From NCBI GenBank assembly GCA_021648845.1, contig JAKJHY010000030.1, positions 1 to 64,000 of the forward strand: a stretch of DNA of 64,000 nt. The letters run 5' to 3'. Origin of the DNA: Mycobacterium sp. MBM (GTDB taxonomy: Bacteria; Actinomycetota; Actinomycetes; Mycobacteriales; Mycobacteriaceae). Both the position numbers and the translations under genes were made by a program. Every line of letters starts with the position of its first letter. Position 1 is the first letter of the stretch. The notes below the pieces were generated by a model. The model was not told the origin of the DNA and made no database searches. It saw only the letters and a program-made list of their open reading frames with translations. Positions 34,136-42,768 of this stretch are shown here, in pieces.

Positions 34136-35057
34136 TCACCCCGCCGGCCCGCCCGGCCGCGGCGAGCTCCTCCCGCCAGTCCGGTGCGCCGATGGTGACG
34201 GCCAGGATGTCGGGCCTGCTGAAACTGTCGTAGCGCATGCGGGCGGAATGGCCCGCCTCCACCAGATCGGCCACCGAGCTGTGCGCGGCCAGCCGCTCGC
34301 GGGCCCGGTTGAGCAGGTCCATGGTGCGGTCCAGGCTGGTCAGCAGCTGCTCGGCATTCGCCTCGCACATCGCCCGCACCAGATCGGGGGCGGTCGCCGC
34401 GACCCGGGTGCCGTCGCGGAAAGACCCGGCGGCCAGGGCGAAGGCCAGCGGAACGTCACCGGCGGTCGCCGCCAGCGCCTCGGCCAGCAGGTGCGGCAGA
34501 TGCGATATCGCCGCGGCGGCGCCATCGTGCTCGTCGGAGCGCGCCGGCACCACGAACGCGCGGCAGTCCAGTGCCAGCCGCATCACCTGAGCCCACACGC
34601 TCTCGTCGACCCCGTCGTCCACGCTGATCACCCACGGCGTCTCGGCGAACAGGTCCTTGTCACCCGCCGACCACCCGGAGTGCGCCGTTCCGGTCATCGG
34701 GTGCCCGCCGACGAAGCGCGCGCGCAGACCGGCGGCCTCGACCTGCGCGAGCACCGGGCCCTTGACGCTGGTGACATCGGTGAGCGCGCAGTCCGGGGCG
34801 AGGGCATGCACCCGCGCGAGCAGCGAGCCCAGCGCGGGCATCGGCACGGCCAGCACGATCAGCGCCTTGGTGCGTGCGGCCCGCGACAGCGCCTCGTCCA
34901 AGGAGTCGGTGGCGTCGAACCCGTCGAACCGGGCGGCCTGCACACCGTCGACCGAGCGGTTGTAGCCGAACACCTCGCGGCCGGCCGCGGCCGCCGCCCG
35001 CAGCAAGGATCCGCCGATCAGTCCCAGTCCCAGCACACATACCGGAGTCGCGGTCAC
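34098..35057 (-). CDS. tyrA: Prephenate dehydrogenase
   Basis: A 319-residue protein from GTG 35057. The NAD-binding motif is GLGLIGGS (beginning near residue 10). Catalytic segments include DVTSVKGPV, VGGHPMTGTAHSGW and SHLPHLLAEAL. It oxidatively decarboxylates prephenate to 4-hydroxyphenylpyruvate in tyrosine synthesis. The location matches Rv3754. The C-terminus lacks an ACT domain. It is divergent from the gene at 35136, and its end overlaps the glycolipid-binding gene. Confidence 0.93.
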   Translation of the reverse strand: MTATPVCVLGLGLIGGSLLRAAAAAGREVFGYNRSVDGVQAARFDGFDATDSLDEALSRAARTKALIVLAVPMPALGSLLARVHALAPDCALTDVTSVKGPVLAQVEAAGLRARFVGGHPMTGTAHSGWSAGDKDLFAETPWVISVDDGVDESVWAQVMRLALDCRAFVVPARSDEHDGAAAAISHLPHLLAEALAATAGDVPLAFALAAGSFRDGTRVAATAPDLVRAMCEANAEQLLTSLDRTMDLLNRARERLAAHSSVADLVEAGHSARMRYDSFSRPDILAVTIGAPDWREELAAAGRAGGVIRSALPVRDSRG

Positions 35058-35135
35058 GGTTCTAGGTTGGCACACGCCGCGGTGCCCGAGGAATAGGTGG
35101 TCAAACGTCCCGGCCGGGGACTACCGTTAGCGCCC

Positions 35136-35654
35136 ATGGGAGCACAGCGTGCGCCGGCGCAGGATGCTGCCAGCCTGCCGGGCGGATTCGGAGTCGCGGT
35201 CGTCCGAGAGGACGGCAAATGGCGGTGCACTCCGTTGCGCCGGGCTGCGCTCAACAGCCTGGCCACCGCCGAGACCGAATTGCGGGAGCTGCGCAGTGCG
35301 GGCGCCGTTTTTGGGTTGCTCGACGTCGACGAGGAGTTCTTCGTCATCGTGCGGCCGGCCCCGGCCGGCGCCCGACTGCTGCTCTCGGATGCCACCGCGG
35401 CGTTGGACTACGATATCGCCGCCGAGGTGCTCGACAAGCTGGACTCCGATATCGACGACGAGGACCTCGAGGACGCGGACCCGTTCGAGGAGGGCGACCT
35501 CGGCGTGCTCGCCGATATGGGCCTGCCCGCCGGCGTGCTCGGGGTGATCATCTCCGATGACGACATGGAGATCGAGGAGCAGATCACGGCCATCGCCGAG
35601 CGGATGGGTTTCGACAACGAACTGTCCACGGTGCTCGACAAACTGGGGCGGTGA
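35136..35654 (+). CDS. tRNA adenosine deaminase-associated protein (Rv3753c-like)
   Basis: A 172-residue acidic protein from ATG 35136. Strands at the N-terminus (GGFGVAVVREDGKWRC) are followed by a very acidic linker (DSDIDDEDLEDADPFEEGD) and a helical end. No catalytic motif. It overlaps the tadA start by four bases, and this arrangement is kept widely in actinobacteria. A role in tadA function or regulation is implied only by that linkage. Confidence 0.85.
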   Translation: MGAQRAPAQDAASLPGGFGVAVVREDGKWRCTPLRRAALNSLATAETELRELRSAGAVFGLLDVDEEFFVIVRPAPAGARLLLSDATAALDYDIAAEVLDKLDSDIDDEDLEDADPFEEGDLGVLADMGLPAGVLGVIISDDDMEIEEQITAIAERMGFDNELSTVLDKLGR

Positions 35655-36106
35655 ACTCGGATCAGGAGCTGATCCGGCTCGCGCTGCAGGCGGCCCGCGC
35701 CGCCCCGGTCGGCGATGTGCCGATCGGCGCGGTGGTGTTCGGACCCGATGGCACCGAGCTGGCCCGCGCCGCCAATGCCCGTGAAGCACTGGGCGACCCG
35801 ACCGCGCATGCCGAGATCCTGGCGATGCGTGCGGCCGCCGGACGCCTGGGAGACGGCTGGCGGCTGGAGGGTTGCACGCTGGCGGTGACCGTGGAGCCGT
35901 GCACCATGTGCGCCGGGGCGCTGGTGCTGGCACGCATCGGGCTGCTGGTGTTCGGGGCGTGGGAGCCCAAGACCGGGGCGGTGGGCTCGCTGTGGGATGT
36001 GGTGCGCGATCGCCGGCTGGCACACCGGCCGCAGGTGCGCGGCGGGGTGCTCGAGCAGGAGTGCGCGGGGCTGATGGAGGAGTTCTTCGCGCGCCACCGC
36101 GGCTAG
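35651..36106 (+). CDS. tadA: tRNA-specific adenosine deaminase
   Basis: A 151-residue zinc deaminase from GTG 35651. Zinc ligands and catalytic glutamate are in HAEI (H53, E55) and PCTMC (C84, C87). It converts the wobble adenosine of tRNA-Arg(ACG) to inosine. It ends about 120 bases before a tRNA gene. The order matches Rv3752c. Confidence 0.94.
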   Translation: MNSDQELIRLALQAARAAPVGDVPIGAVVFGPDGTELARAANAREALGDPTAHAEILAMRAAAGRLGDGWRLEGCTLAVTVEPCTMCAGALVLARIGLLVFGAWEPKTGAVGSLWDVVRDRRLAHRPQVRGGVLEQECAGLMEEFFARHRG

Positions 36107-36226
36107 CTGTACTGACCACTGCGCCGGCACTACGGTTCCTCGCGTGATCGAGCCCGTATCGCGTCATGAACCGTCGTCTCGGCGACCGATTAGGGCGCGG
36201 GGCGGGCGCCCGGTAAGCTGCCTCCC

Positions 36227-36314
36227 GGTGGCGTGTCCGAGCGGCCTAAGGAGCACGCCTCGAAAGCGTGTGACGGGTAACCCCCGTCCGAGGGTTCAAA
36301 TCCCTCCGCCACCG
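36227..36314 (+). tRNA. tRNA-Ser (anticodon CGA)
   Basis: A complete class II tRNA. The acceptor stem GGTGGCG pairs with CGCCACC, the anticodon loop is CTCGAAA with CGA reading UCG codons, a long variable arm (GACGGG/CCCGTC) is typical of serine, and the T loop is GTTCAAATC. The CCA end is encoded directly after the discriminator G (36315-36317). Serine tRNA sits beside tadA in M. tuberculosis as well. Confidence 0.97.
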
Positions 36315-36318
36315 CCAC

Positions 36319-36354
36319 AGCTCCCCATCGGTAACCACTGGTGGGGAGCTTTTT
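36319..36354 (+). terminator. Intrinsic terminator after tRNA-Ser
   Basis: A perfect nine-base stem, AGCTCCCCA with TGGGGAGCT, encloses a 14-base loop and is followed by five T residues. It is a textbook intrinsic terminator, uncommon in mycobacteria, placed two bases after the encoded CCA. Confidence 0.92.
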
Positions 36355-36363
36355 CGTTGTCGG

Positions 36364-36663
36364 CTATTTGCCGAGTGCCTGCTCCACGCGCTGCACCTTG
36401 GCGCTGAGCTGGCCGGTGTGCCCGGGGCGGATATCGGCCTTGAGCACCAGGCCGACCCGCGGCGACACCGCCGCCACCGCATCCACGGCCTGTTTGATGA
36501 CGGCCATCACCTCGTCCCATTCGCCCTCGATGTTGGTGAACATCGCGTTCGTCTCGTTGGGCAGCCCGGACGCCCGCACGATGCGGACGGCCTCGGCGAC
36601 CGCACGGTGCACGCCACCGTCGTCATCGGCGGCGGACGGGGTCAGGCTGAACGCGACGATCAT
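36364..36663 (-). CDS. Thiamine-binding/MTH1187 (DUF77) family protein
   Basis: A 99-residue protein with the ferredoxin-like pattern of the MTH1187/YkoF family: IVAFSLTPSA at the start, then VRIVRASGLPNETNAMFTNI and GEWDEVMAVIKQAV. Members bind thiamine or its pyrimidine moiety, but many are uncharacterised. It is convergent with the tRNA gene. Upstream, 23 bases separate it from the end of a secreted hydrolase gene on the same strand. Confidence 0.82.
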   Translation of the reverse strand: MIVAFSLTPSAADDDGGVHRAVAEAVRIVRASGLPNETNAMFTNIEGEWDEVMAVIKQAVDAVAAVSPRVGLVLKADIRPGHTGQLSAKVQRVEQALGK

Positions 36664-36686
36664 GGCGTCCAGCCTGGCACAGGATC

Positions 36687-38321
36687 TCAGACGGCGACGG
36701 TGACGAAGGTGCTCGCCGGCAGGGCCGCTCCGATCACGGTGCCCTGGGCCGTCCCGTTGGGTGTGGGAATCGGCAGCTTCGATCCGGGGGTCAGGTCGTC
36801 GCCGTTGTCGGTGTCACCGGCGAACCAGTCGTTGAACCACTCGGCGGACAGCTGGGCGACCGCCGGCGGGTTCTGCGGCTGCGGGAAACCCGCGATCAGG
36901 TAGGCGCCGAACTGGATGAGCGCGTTGCCGCCCTTCATCGAGTCCATGTGCACACCACCGGACAGCACCACCCCATTGAACCGGCCCGGGCGTGCCGCGT
37001 TCAGATCAGCCTTGAGGGTGCTGATGAAGTTGAAGGCGTTGTGGGGTGCGCCGATCTCGCGAACCGGGATGTAGCGGCCGGTCGCGTCCTCGTAGGTCTG
37101 CAACTTGGCCAGCGCGACCGCCATCGTGTTGCCGGTCGGCACGCCGTCGAGGGTGATTACCCCGACGAGGTCGTCGGCGGCACCCTTGTCGACGAGATAT
37201 CCCGCGACTGCCGACACCAGCCCTGCGCCCGCGGAATGTCCCGCCAGACCGAACTTCTCGGGCAGCGTCGCGTCCGCGGGGTCCAGCCCGTAGCGGGCGG
37301 CGAAACCGGCGGCCAGTGCGCTGTCGGTCAGCGCCGCCCGATCGCCGACGAACAGGTCGGCGATCGCATCGGCCATCCCTGCTCCGTTGATCCAGTTGTC
37401 TTCCCCGGCAAAGGGATTCGAGGAAATGGTGGGGGTGACGACGATGGCCCCGGTGGATGCGGCAAGGTTGGCCGCGGTGAAGCTGTACATCGGACCGAGT
37501 GCGAAGAAGCCGTGTTGCAACACGATCAGCTTGTCCGGCACCTCCTCGCCCTCGGGGTAGTACCAATTGGCCCGCACCCGCTGCCCGGTGGACAGCAGGA
37601 TGGTGGAGTTGCGCACCGTCACCGTGCTGTTCGGCGGCAGGACCGGCGGACCGGTGACCAACGACTCCAATGCCTGCAGGGAATTGAAGATCAGGGAGCC
37701 GATGCCGCTGGTGATCCGACCGGTCACGCCCGCCAACCAGCGGATCAGGTTCGGCGGCGATGCCGCCGCGGCCTGCACCGGCGCGGCGGCCTCCGGCGCG
37801 GCCAAGGCCAGCGACACCCCCGGTTGCGGGGAGATTCTGGCGACGGCCGCCGGAGCGCCGGCGGCGATATCGGTCACCGCCGGAGCGCCGGCGCCGATAT
37901 CGGTCACCGCCGGCGTCGCGACGGTGACAACGGCCGGCGCGGTCTCGGGCGCGACCGGCACCGCCCGCTCGGGCGCGCTCGCGCGAAGCGGCGCGGTACG
38001 GGGTTGCAGTGCCGTGATCGGCTCAGTCCGCGCGGCGAGCGGGCGCTTCTTTTTCTTCGGTTGCGCGCCGAGGTCGTCCGCCGCCGGGTCGGCAGACGTC
38101 GCCGTGTCGGATTCGGATTCGGGTTCGCGCGACGCGGTCGGGCCGGTGCCACCGTCGGTCTTGCTGCTTGTCGACTCCGAGGTGCCCGATTCCGACCCGG
38201 GTCCGGACCCCGACGCGGGCGCCGAATCGTCGGCCGCCGCGACGCCCGCGCCTGCCAGTACCGCGGCTGACACCCCGGCTGACAAGAGTCCAGCACTGAC
38301 CCAGGTGGCAAGCCGGTCCAT
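36687..38321 (-). CDS. Secreted alpha/beta hydrolase with low-complexity N-terminal region
   Basis: A 544-residue protein from ATG 38321. A signal peptide (about 1-31, ending VAAADD) precedes an acidic Ser/Gly/Glu-rich stretch. A basic KKKKR patch and an Ala/Pro-rich linker containing two GAPAVTDI-like repeats (137-158) follow. The hydrolase domain starts near residue 235; the oxyanion segment is LQHGFFA and the nucleophile Ser363 lies in GHSAG. It resembles secreted mycobacterial esterases or lipases of unknown substrate. The low-complexity linker may span the cell wall. Followed by the DUF77 gene. Confidence 0.85.
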   Translation of the reverse strand: MDRLATWVSAGLLSAGVSAAVLAGAGVAAADDSAPASGSGPGSESGTSESTSSKTDGGTGPTASREPESESDTATSADPAADDLGAQPKKKKRPLAARTEPITALQPRTAPLRASAPERAVPVAPETAPAVVTVATPAVTDIGAGAPAVTDIAAGAPAAVARISPQPGVSLALAAPEAAAPVQAAAASPPNLIRWLAGVTGRITSGIGSLIFNSLQALESLVTGPPVLPPNSTVTVRNSTILLSTGQRVRANWYYPEGEEVPDKLIVLQHGFFALGPMYSFTAANLAASTGAIVVTPTISSNPFAGEDNWINGAGMADAIADLFVGDRAALTDSALAAGFAARYGLDPADATLPEKFGLAGHSAGAGLVSAVAGYLVDKGAADDLVGVITLDGVPTGNTMAVALAKLQTYEDATGRYIPVREIGAPHNAFNFISTLKADLNAARPGRFNGVVLSGGVHMDSMKGGNALIQFGAYLIAGFPQPQNPPAVAQLSAEWFNDWFAGDTDNGDDLTPGSKLPIPTPNGTAQGTVIGAALPASTFVTVAV

Positions 38322-38441
38322 AAAAATCCCCTGACGATCGAAAAGAAGCAAACTCCATCCTGCCCGATTATTGACACGAGCGAAAGATCGGAGAGGGTTT
38401 TCCGGACCGTCATACTCGGATACCGACGAAGGGAAATACCG

Positions 38442-39617
38442 ATGAAGGCTGTCAGCTGTGTATCCGGCGAGTTGTCCGTGGTCGAACTACCCGCGCCGCG
38501 CCCGGCGCCCGGGCAGTTACTCCTCGAGGTGCGGCGATGCGGAATTTGCGGGTCCGACCTGCACGCCAAGGATCACGCCGACGAGTTGACCGGGGTGATG
38601 CAGGCGGTCGGATACCCGGATTTCATGCGCGGGGACACCCCCACCGTGATGGGCCACGAATTCTGCGGGGAGGTGGTCGAGCGGGGAAAGGGCGTCGCCA
38701 AGGGGTTCAAAATCGGCGCCACCGTGGTGTCCTTTCCCCTGCTGCGGGCAAACGGTGGCGTGCATCTGACGGGTCTTTCGCCGCTGGCCCCGGGCGGCTA
38801 CGCCGAGCAGGTGCTCGGCGAGGCCGCCATGAGCTTCGTCGTGCCCAACGGGCTCGACGTCGACACCGCGGCCCTCACCGAACCGATGGCGGTGGCGCTG
38901 CACGCGGTCCGGCGCAGCGAGATCGGGCGTCGAGACACCGCCATCGTGATCGGCTGCGGTCCGGTCGGGCTGGCCGTCATCTGCCACCTCAAGGCCAAGG
39001 GGGTGGCGACCATCATCGCCAGCGACTACTCGCCGACCCGCCGCGCGTTGGCCGCGCGGTGTGGCGCCGACGTGGTGGTCGATCCGGCGCACGATTCCCC
39101 GTACGACCGGGCGGCCACGCAGAAGGGCGTGATCACCGCGGCTCCCGACCTGTACGAACTGGGGATGAGCTCGATGGAGAAGCTGCGCAAGGTACCGGGA
39201 TGGGCGCATCTGTACCGGCTCGCCGACCGGCTCGGTGCGGCGGGACCCAAGAGCCCGGTCATCTTCGAATGCGTCGGGGTGCCGGGCATGATCGACGGTG
39301 CGATCGCCGCTGCGCCGGTGGCCAGCAAGGTGATCGTCGTGGGGGTCTGTATGGGCGATGACCGGCTGCGGCCGGCGATGGCCAACGGTAAGGAGATCGA
39401 TCTGCGGTTCGTCTTCGGGTACACCCCGCTGGAGTTCCGGGACACGCTGTACCTACTGGCCGACGGCAAGGTGGATGCGTCCGCGCTGGTCACCGGCACG
39501 GTCGGGTTGGACGGGGTGGCCGCGGCGTTCCAGGCGCTGGGCGACCCGGAGTCGCAGGCCAAGATCCTGATCGATCCGCGCAGCGCGGCCGTCGAACCCG
39601 CTTCCCCTGTTGCTTGA
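38442..39617 (+). CDS. Zinc-dependent medium-chain alcohol dehydrogenase
   Basis: A 391-residue MDR protein. Catalytic zinc ligands are in CGICGSDLH (C36) and GHEFCGE (H72, E73), and the NAD-binding GCGPVG lies near 172. The region that normally carries the four structural-zinc cysteines instead reads through LLRANGGVHL without cysteines, so the second zinc is absent. A GAAGGGAAA-like site precedes ATG 38442. The substrate is unknown. It is divergent from the secreted hydrolase; the 120-base gap contains a TTGACA box (38371-38376) but no matching -10 box at normal distance. Confidence 0.9.
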   Translation: MKAVSCVSGELSVVELPAPRPAPGQLLLEVRRCGICGSDLHAKDHADELTGVMQAVGYPDFMRGDTPTVMGHEFCGEVVERGKGVAKGFKIGATVVSFPLLRANGGVHLTGLSPLAPGGYAEQVLGEAAMSFVVPNGLDVDTAALTEPMAVALHAVRRSEIGRRDTAIVIGCGPVGLAVICHLKAKGVATIIASDYSPTRRALAARCGADVVVDPAHDSPYDRAATQKGVITAAPDLYELGMSSMEKLRKVPGWAHLYRLADRLGAAGPKSPVIFECVGVPGMIDGAIAAAPVASKVIVVGVCMGDDRLRPAMANGKEIDLRFVFGYTPLEFRDTLYLLADGKVDASALVTGTVGLDGVAAAFQALGDPESQAKILIDPRSAAVEPASPVA

Positions 39618-39714
39618 AAACTGTTCACCCGCAGTTCTTTTCGGCCGTGACTTTGGTCAAACACGGCGTGCGTCGCCCGCTTCGGCGGGGGTGGTGTGCG
39701 ACAGTTGAGCCATC

Positions 39715-39858
39715 ATGGCGAGCAGATGGGATCGCAACCTGACGTGGCGTGACCCGTTGTCACTGTCGTTCGAGGTGCACCGCCGGGTGCTGCTGGCCCG
39801 GCTGCGACGCCATCAGCGCCGTCAAGCGGCCTCGGCGCCACCGTCGCGGCTGTCCTGA
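39715..39858 (+). CDS. Possible small basic protein
   Basis: A 47-codon reading frame from ATG 39715, rich in arginine (SLSFEVHRRVLLARLRRHQRR). It has no strong ribosome site (GTTGAG upstream), and its last 37 bases overlap the end of the convergent PE-PPE gene. It may be a genuine short basic protein or chance. Confidence 0.3.
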   Translation: MASRWDRNLTWRDPLSLSFEVHRRVLLARLRRHQRRQAASAPPSRLS

Positions 39859-41126
39859 GCGGAGTGCGCCGATCGGACCGGAGCCTGGGCGGTGCGCGGT
39901 CCGCTCCGGTTGCCCCCGAACGCACTGCGCGGGGAGTCGCGCAGTGTCACGGCCGGGCCCGGCGTCGGCCGCAGCGTCCTCGGTGTGCGGATGTCGTCCT
40001 GCGATGACGGCTCATCCGCGCCGATCGCATCTGCATCCGTTTCGGCTTCGGCTTCGGCCTGCGGCGCTTCGGTGGCCGACCGTGCCGCCGCGGTGGCCGG
40101 CGGTGAGACCGGGGTCGCGGCCGGTGGGCGCTTGATGCCCAGCAGGTTCTCCAGACCTTGGCGCAGCGCCCCGGGGACCGCGTTGAGCGCCTCGACGATC
40201 TTGCGTGGCGGGGTGATCAGAGACAAGGGTGTGCGCACCTCGGGGTTCAGGTTCAGCCGGTCGGTGTAGCCCATATCGACGATGACCCGTAGCAGCGGTT
40301 CGACCAACCCGAACAGTCGCTCCGCCGGGGCGGACACCCCGAGGTGGTAGGCGATGTCGCGCAGTGGCCCGAGCAACGGCAGACGGGTCGCCGGGATCAG
40401 GATGTAGGTTTCGGTCCCGCCGGTGACCGGGTCGGTGACCGTCCTGACGTGATTGTCGGGGTCGGTGGGGTCGGCCTCGTTGTACCAATTGTCGACATGG
40501 GCGTACTTGTGTCCGAGCACGGCATTCAGGATCGCTACCGGATTGAAGTAGGCGGGAAAATCGCCCCACAGGTCGTACTCGTTGACGATGTAGGTGGTGT
40601 CGTACTGGGAGGGTTGTCCCGGACCCATCGGGGAGACCACATTGGGGATGGCGATACCGGGGAACCGCGCGAAGATGCCGCCGTTGGGGACGAATGGCGT
40701 GGCGATCTGCAGGAAGCTCAGGTCCTGTGGCGACGGCGGATCGTCGGACGCTGCGACATCGCGTTTGAGTTGTTCGACGAGCAGTGCGCCCAGCGAGTAG
40801 CCGGCGACCAGCACTTTGCCGGAGGTGGTTGCCAGCTGCTGGTGCAGCACCGGCATGCCGATGCGGACGCTGCGATCCAGGTTGAGTGAGGCCGGGTACT
40901 CGACGCCGATGTAGCTGTCCCCGGGCGGCACCACGGTCTGGTTCAGCTTGACCGGCACCCGTTCGGAAAGCGGATCACTGCTGCCGCCGACACCGATGAC
41001 GGTGTTGACCAGCGCAACGACGGGTCGCCAGCCCGCGGAGCCGAGCGCGTGCCCGCCGACGAGCGCGACCGTGACCGCGACGGCGAGCAGCGTTGCCGCA
41101 AGTGTTCTGTGGCGTGCCCCGGCCAT
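39822..41126 (-). CDS. PE-PPE-domain serine esterase
   Basis: A 434-residue protein from ATG 41126; GGGGGGA precedes it. A signal-type hydrophobic N-terminus (9-30) leads into a PE-PPE domain (alpha/beta hydrolase) with nucleophile Ser111 in GYSLG, and FVPNGGIFARFPG and DLWGDFP segments typical of the domain. The last about 100 residues are Ala/Pro/Glu-rich and disordered. Such proteins are secreted or wall-bound esterases. No PE or PPE module precedes the domain. The C-terminal tail overlaps a possible small gene on the other strand. Confidence 0.87.
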   Translation of the reverse strand: MAGARHRTLAATLLAVAVTVALVGGHALGSAGWRPVVALVNTVIGVGGSSDPLSERVPVKLNQTVVPPGDSYIGVEYPASLNLDRSVRIGMPVLHQQLATTSGKVLVAGYSLGALLVEQLKRDVAASDDPPSPQDLSFLQIATPFVPNGGIFARFPGIAIPNVVSPMGPGQPSQYDTTYIVNEYDLWGDFPAYFNPVAILNAVLGHKYAHVDNWYNEADPTDPDNHVRTVTDPVTGGTETYILIPATRLPLLGPLRDIAYHLGVSAPAERLFGLVEPLLRVIVDMGYTDRLNLNPEVRTPLSLITPPRKIVEALNAVPGALRQGLENLLGIKRPPAATPVSPPATAAARSATEAPQAEAEAETDADAIGADEPSSQDDIRTPRTLRPTPGPAVTLRDSPRSAFGGNRSGPRTAQAPVRSAHSAQDSRDGGAEAA

Positions 41127-41224
41127 GTGGATCCCCCCTCGACGAACAGGACGGTACATGGGTACGGCGATTAACGACCGGGATTTGCGACGTCTGCGTC
41201 GGCGGGAGATTAGAGTCAGGCCAC

Positions 41225-41578
41225 ATGAAGGTGCTTCGGGGACTGGTGGCGGCTGCCGCGATCACGGTGGGATTCGGTGGACTGGCCGCGACGGCGGCTC
41301 CCGAGGCTGACGCCGATGTGGTGGCCTATCTGGTCAACGTGCACGTGCGGCCCGGATACAACTTCCCCAACGGCGATGTCGCCATCGCCTACGGCAACAC
41401 CGTCTGCGACCGGGTCGCGGCCAAGATGCCGTACGCCCAGCTGGTCGATCAGCTCAAGGCCGACTTCCGCACGAGCGACTACTACCAGGCCGGCTACCTG
41501 ATCAATCAGGCCGTCAACGAGCTGTGTCCCGCGCAGATCTGGCAGCTGCGCGAATCGGCCGCCGGGTACACGGCCTGA
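41225..41578 (+). CDS. DUF732 small secreted protein
   Basis: A 117-residue protein with a Sec signal peptide (cleavage near APEADA). The mature part has the DUF732 pattern: YGNTVCDRVAAKM, YAQLVDQLKAD and AVNELCPAQI, with two cysteines likely forming a disulfide. These are abundant mycobacterial secreted proteins of unknown role. It is followed by a strong hairpin before a convergent lipoprotein gene. Confidence 0.88.
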   Translation: MKVLRGLVAAAAITVGFGGLAATAAPEADADVVAYLVNVHVRPGYNFPNGDVAIAYGNTVCDRVAAKMPYAQLVDQLKADFRTSDYYQAGYLINQAVNELCPAQIWQLRESAAGYTA

Positions 41579-41585
41579 CACGAGA

Positions 41586-41617
41586 ACGGCGGCACCCCCG
41601 GACAAGGATGCCGCCGT
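41586..41617. terminator. Hairpin between convergent genes, probable bidirectional terminator
   Basis: A perfect nine-base stem, ACGGCGGCA with TGCCGCCGT, with a 14-base loop in the 58-base gap between the DUF732 gene and the convergent LpqH-like gene. There is no T-tract on either side, as is common for mycobacterial terminators. Confidence 0.65.
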
Positions 41618-41636
41618 CGTCCCGCTGCGCCCTGGA

Positions 41637-42152
41637 TCAGGGGCAGGTGACCTCGATCTCGAATGGTTTGTTCACCGGGGTCATCGGGTTGGCCATGTCG
41701 ACGCCGGTGGCGGTTCCGGTGATCTTGTAGGTGTTGCCGTCCTTCTCGGCCGTCGCCTCGCCGCCCGCACCGGCGGCGTAGCCGAGGGTCACCCCGTTCA
41801 CGTTGCCCAGCCCGACCGAGGTAACGGTGGGGTTGTCGCCCTCGCTGACGACGGCGGCGATGCCGGTGGTGCCCTCGCCGATGGCGATGTTCACATTGCC
41901 GCCCATGGCGGCACACACGATGCTGCCGTTGACGGCCTGCTCCTGGCCGTCGATGACGACCTTGGTGGTGCCCGAGCCGGTGGCGGCGGTGGGCGACTCC
42001 GAGGCGGCGGAGGTCTCCGACGCCGAGGACGCTGCGGCACTCGTCTCCGAGGAGCTCGATGCCGATGAGGATTTGTCGTCGGACGAACAGCCGGACAGGC
42101 CGGCGATGAGGATCGCCGCACCACTCACGGCGACTACGAAGCCACGCTTCAC
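41637..42152 (-). CDS. lpqH: LpqH-type 19-kDa lipoprotein
   Basis: A 171-residue lipoprotein. Of two adjacent GTG codons the second (42152) is chosen: AAGGAG is seven bases upstream, and the sequence then starts VKRGFVVAVSGAAILIAG as in LpqH. The lipobox is LSGC, followed by a Ser/Ala-rich linker. The folded domain contains VVIDGQEQAVNGSIVCAAMG and ends in EIEVTCP; its two cysteines probably pair. LpqH is a surface-exposed glycolipoprotein recognised by TLR2 in M. tuberculosis. The molecular function is uncertain. Confidence 0.9.
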   Translation of the reverse strand: MKRGFVVAVSGAAILIAGLSGCSSDDKSSSASSSSETSAAASSASETSAASESPTAATGSGTTKVVIDGQEQAVNGSIVCAAMGGNVNIAIGEGTTGIAAVVSEGDNPTVTSVGLGNVNGVTLGYAAGAGGEATAEKDGNTYKITGTATGVDMANPMTPVNKPFEIEVTCP

Positions 42153-42270
42153 CACTGATCTCCTTAGGTTGTGCGATCAATCAAGATCGCCGGATGAACC
42201 CTCAGCAGTATGTGCGCCGCCGTGCGCGCAGTCATCGGATTGCGCGAAAATCTTGTCTGACTGCGACACA

Positions 42271-42711
42271 TCAGCACGACACCCGCAGGGTGAACTTTCC
42301 GTCGGTGGTGAAACTGGGCGCGTCGGTGCGAAAACCCGTTGCCGTACCGGAGATGACGAACGTCGGCCCCACCATGGTGACCTCGGCCGCCGGTTCGCCC
42401 AATCCGGCGTTGTAGTTTCCGGTGAATCCGGCCAGGTCACGGATGGCGACGGACTCGGCGGTGAGGTCGTCGCCGGCGGAGACCAGCGCCGTGGTCCCCG
42501 AGGCATCCCCACCGGTGGTGATGGCGGTCTGGAAGCCCATCGACGAGCACTGCACGTCATGGGTGGTGCCGCCGTCGCGGCCGTCGACGGTGATCTGTGC
42601 GGTGCCCGCGGCGAGCGCCCCTTCGGGCAACGGGGCGGGTGCGGGCTCCGACGAGCACGCCGCGCAGGTCGCCACGGCCCCGGCGATCAGTGCCAACGCT
42701 GCAATTTTCAT
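42271..42711 (-). CDS. LpqH-like lipoprotein, second copy
   Basis: A 146-residue lipoprotein from ATG 42711 with lipobox AACSS near residue 19. The domain aligns with the upstream-strand neighbour (ITVDGRDGGTTHDVQCSSMG; KFTLRVSC) but lacks the long Ser-rich linker. It lies 118 bases upstream of lpqH on the same strand. The pair probably arose by duplication. It is divergent from tgt. Confidence 0.86.
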   Translation of the reverse strand: MKIAALALIAGAVATCAACSSEPAPAPLPEGALAAGTAQITVDGRDGGTTHDVQCSSMGFQTAITTGGDASGTTALVSAGDDLTAESVAIRDLAGFTGNYNAGLGEPAAEVTMVGPTFVISGTATGFRTDAPSFTTDGKFTLRVSC

Positions 42712-42768
42712 GGACTCGAATCTACGGCCGAGCGGGGCGGGCCGGGCCGGAGTTGGTTGAATGTCCGG

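Noticed and set aside
38371..38376. TTGACA as the -35 box of the zinc dehydrogenase gene
   Set aside because: No acceptable -10 box at 16-19 bases; the nearest TATACT-like word is far too distant.
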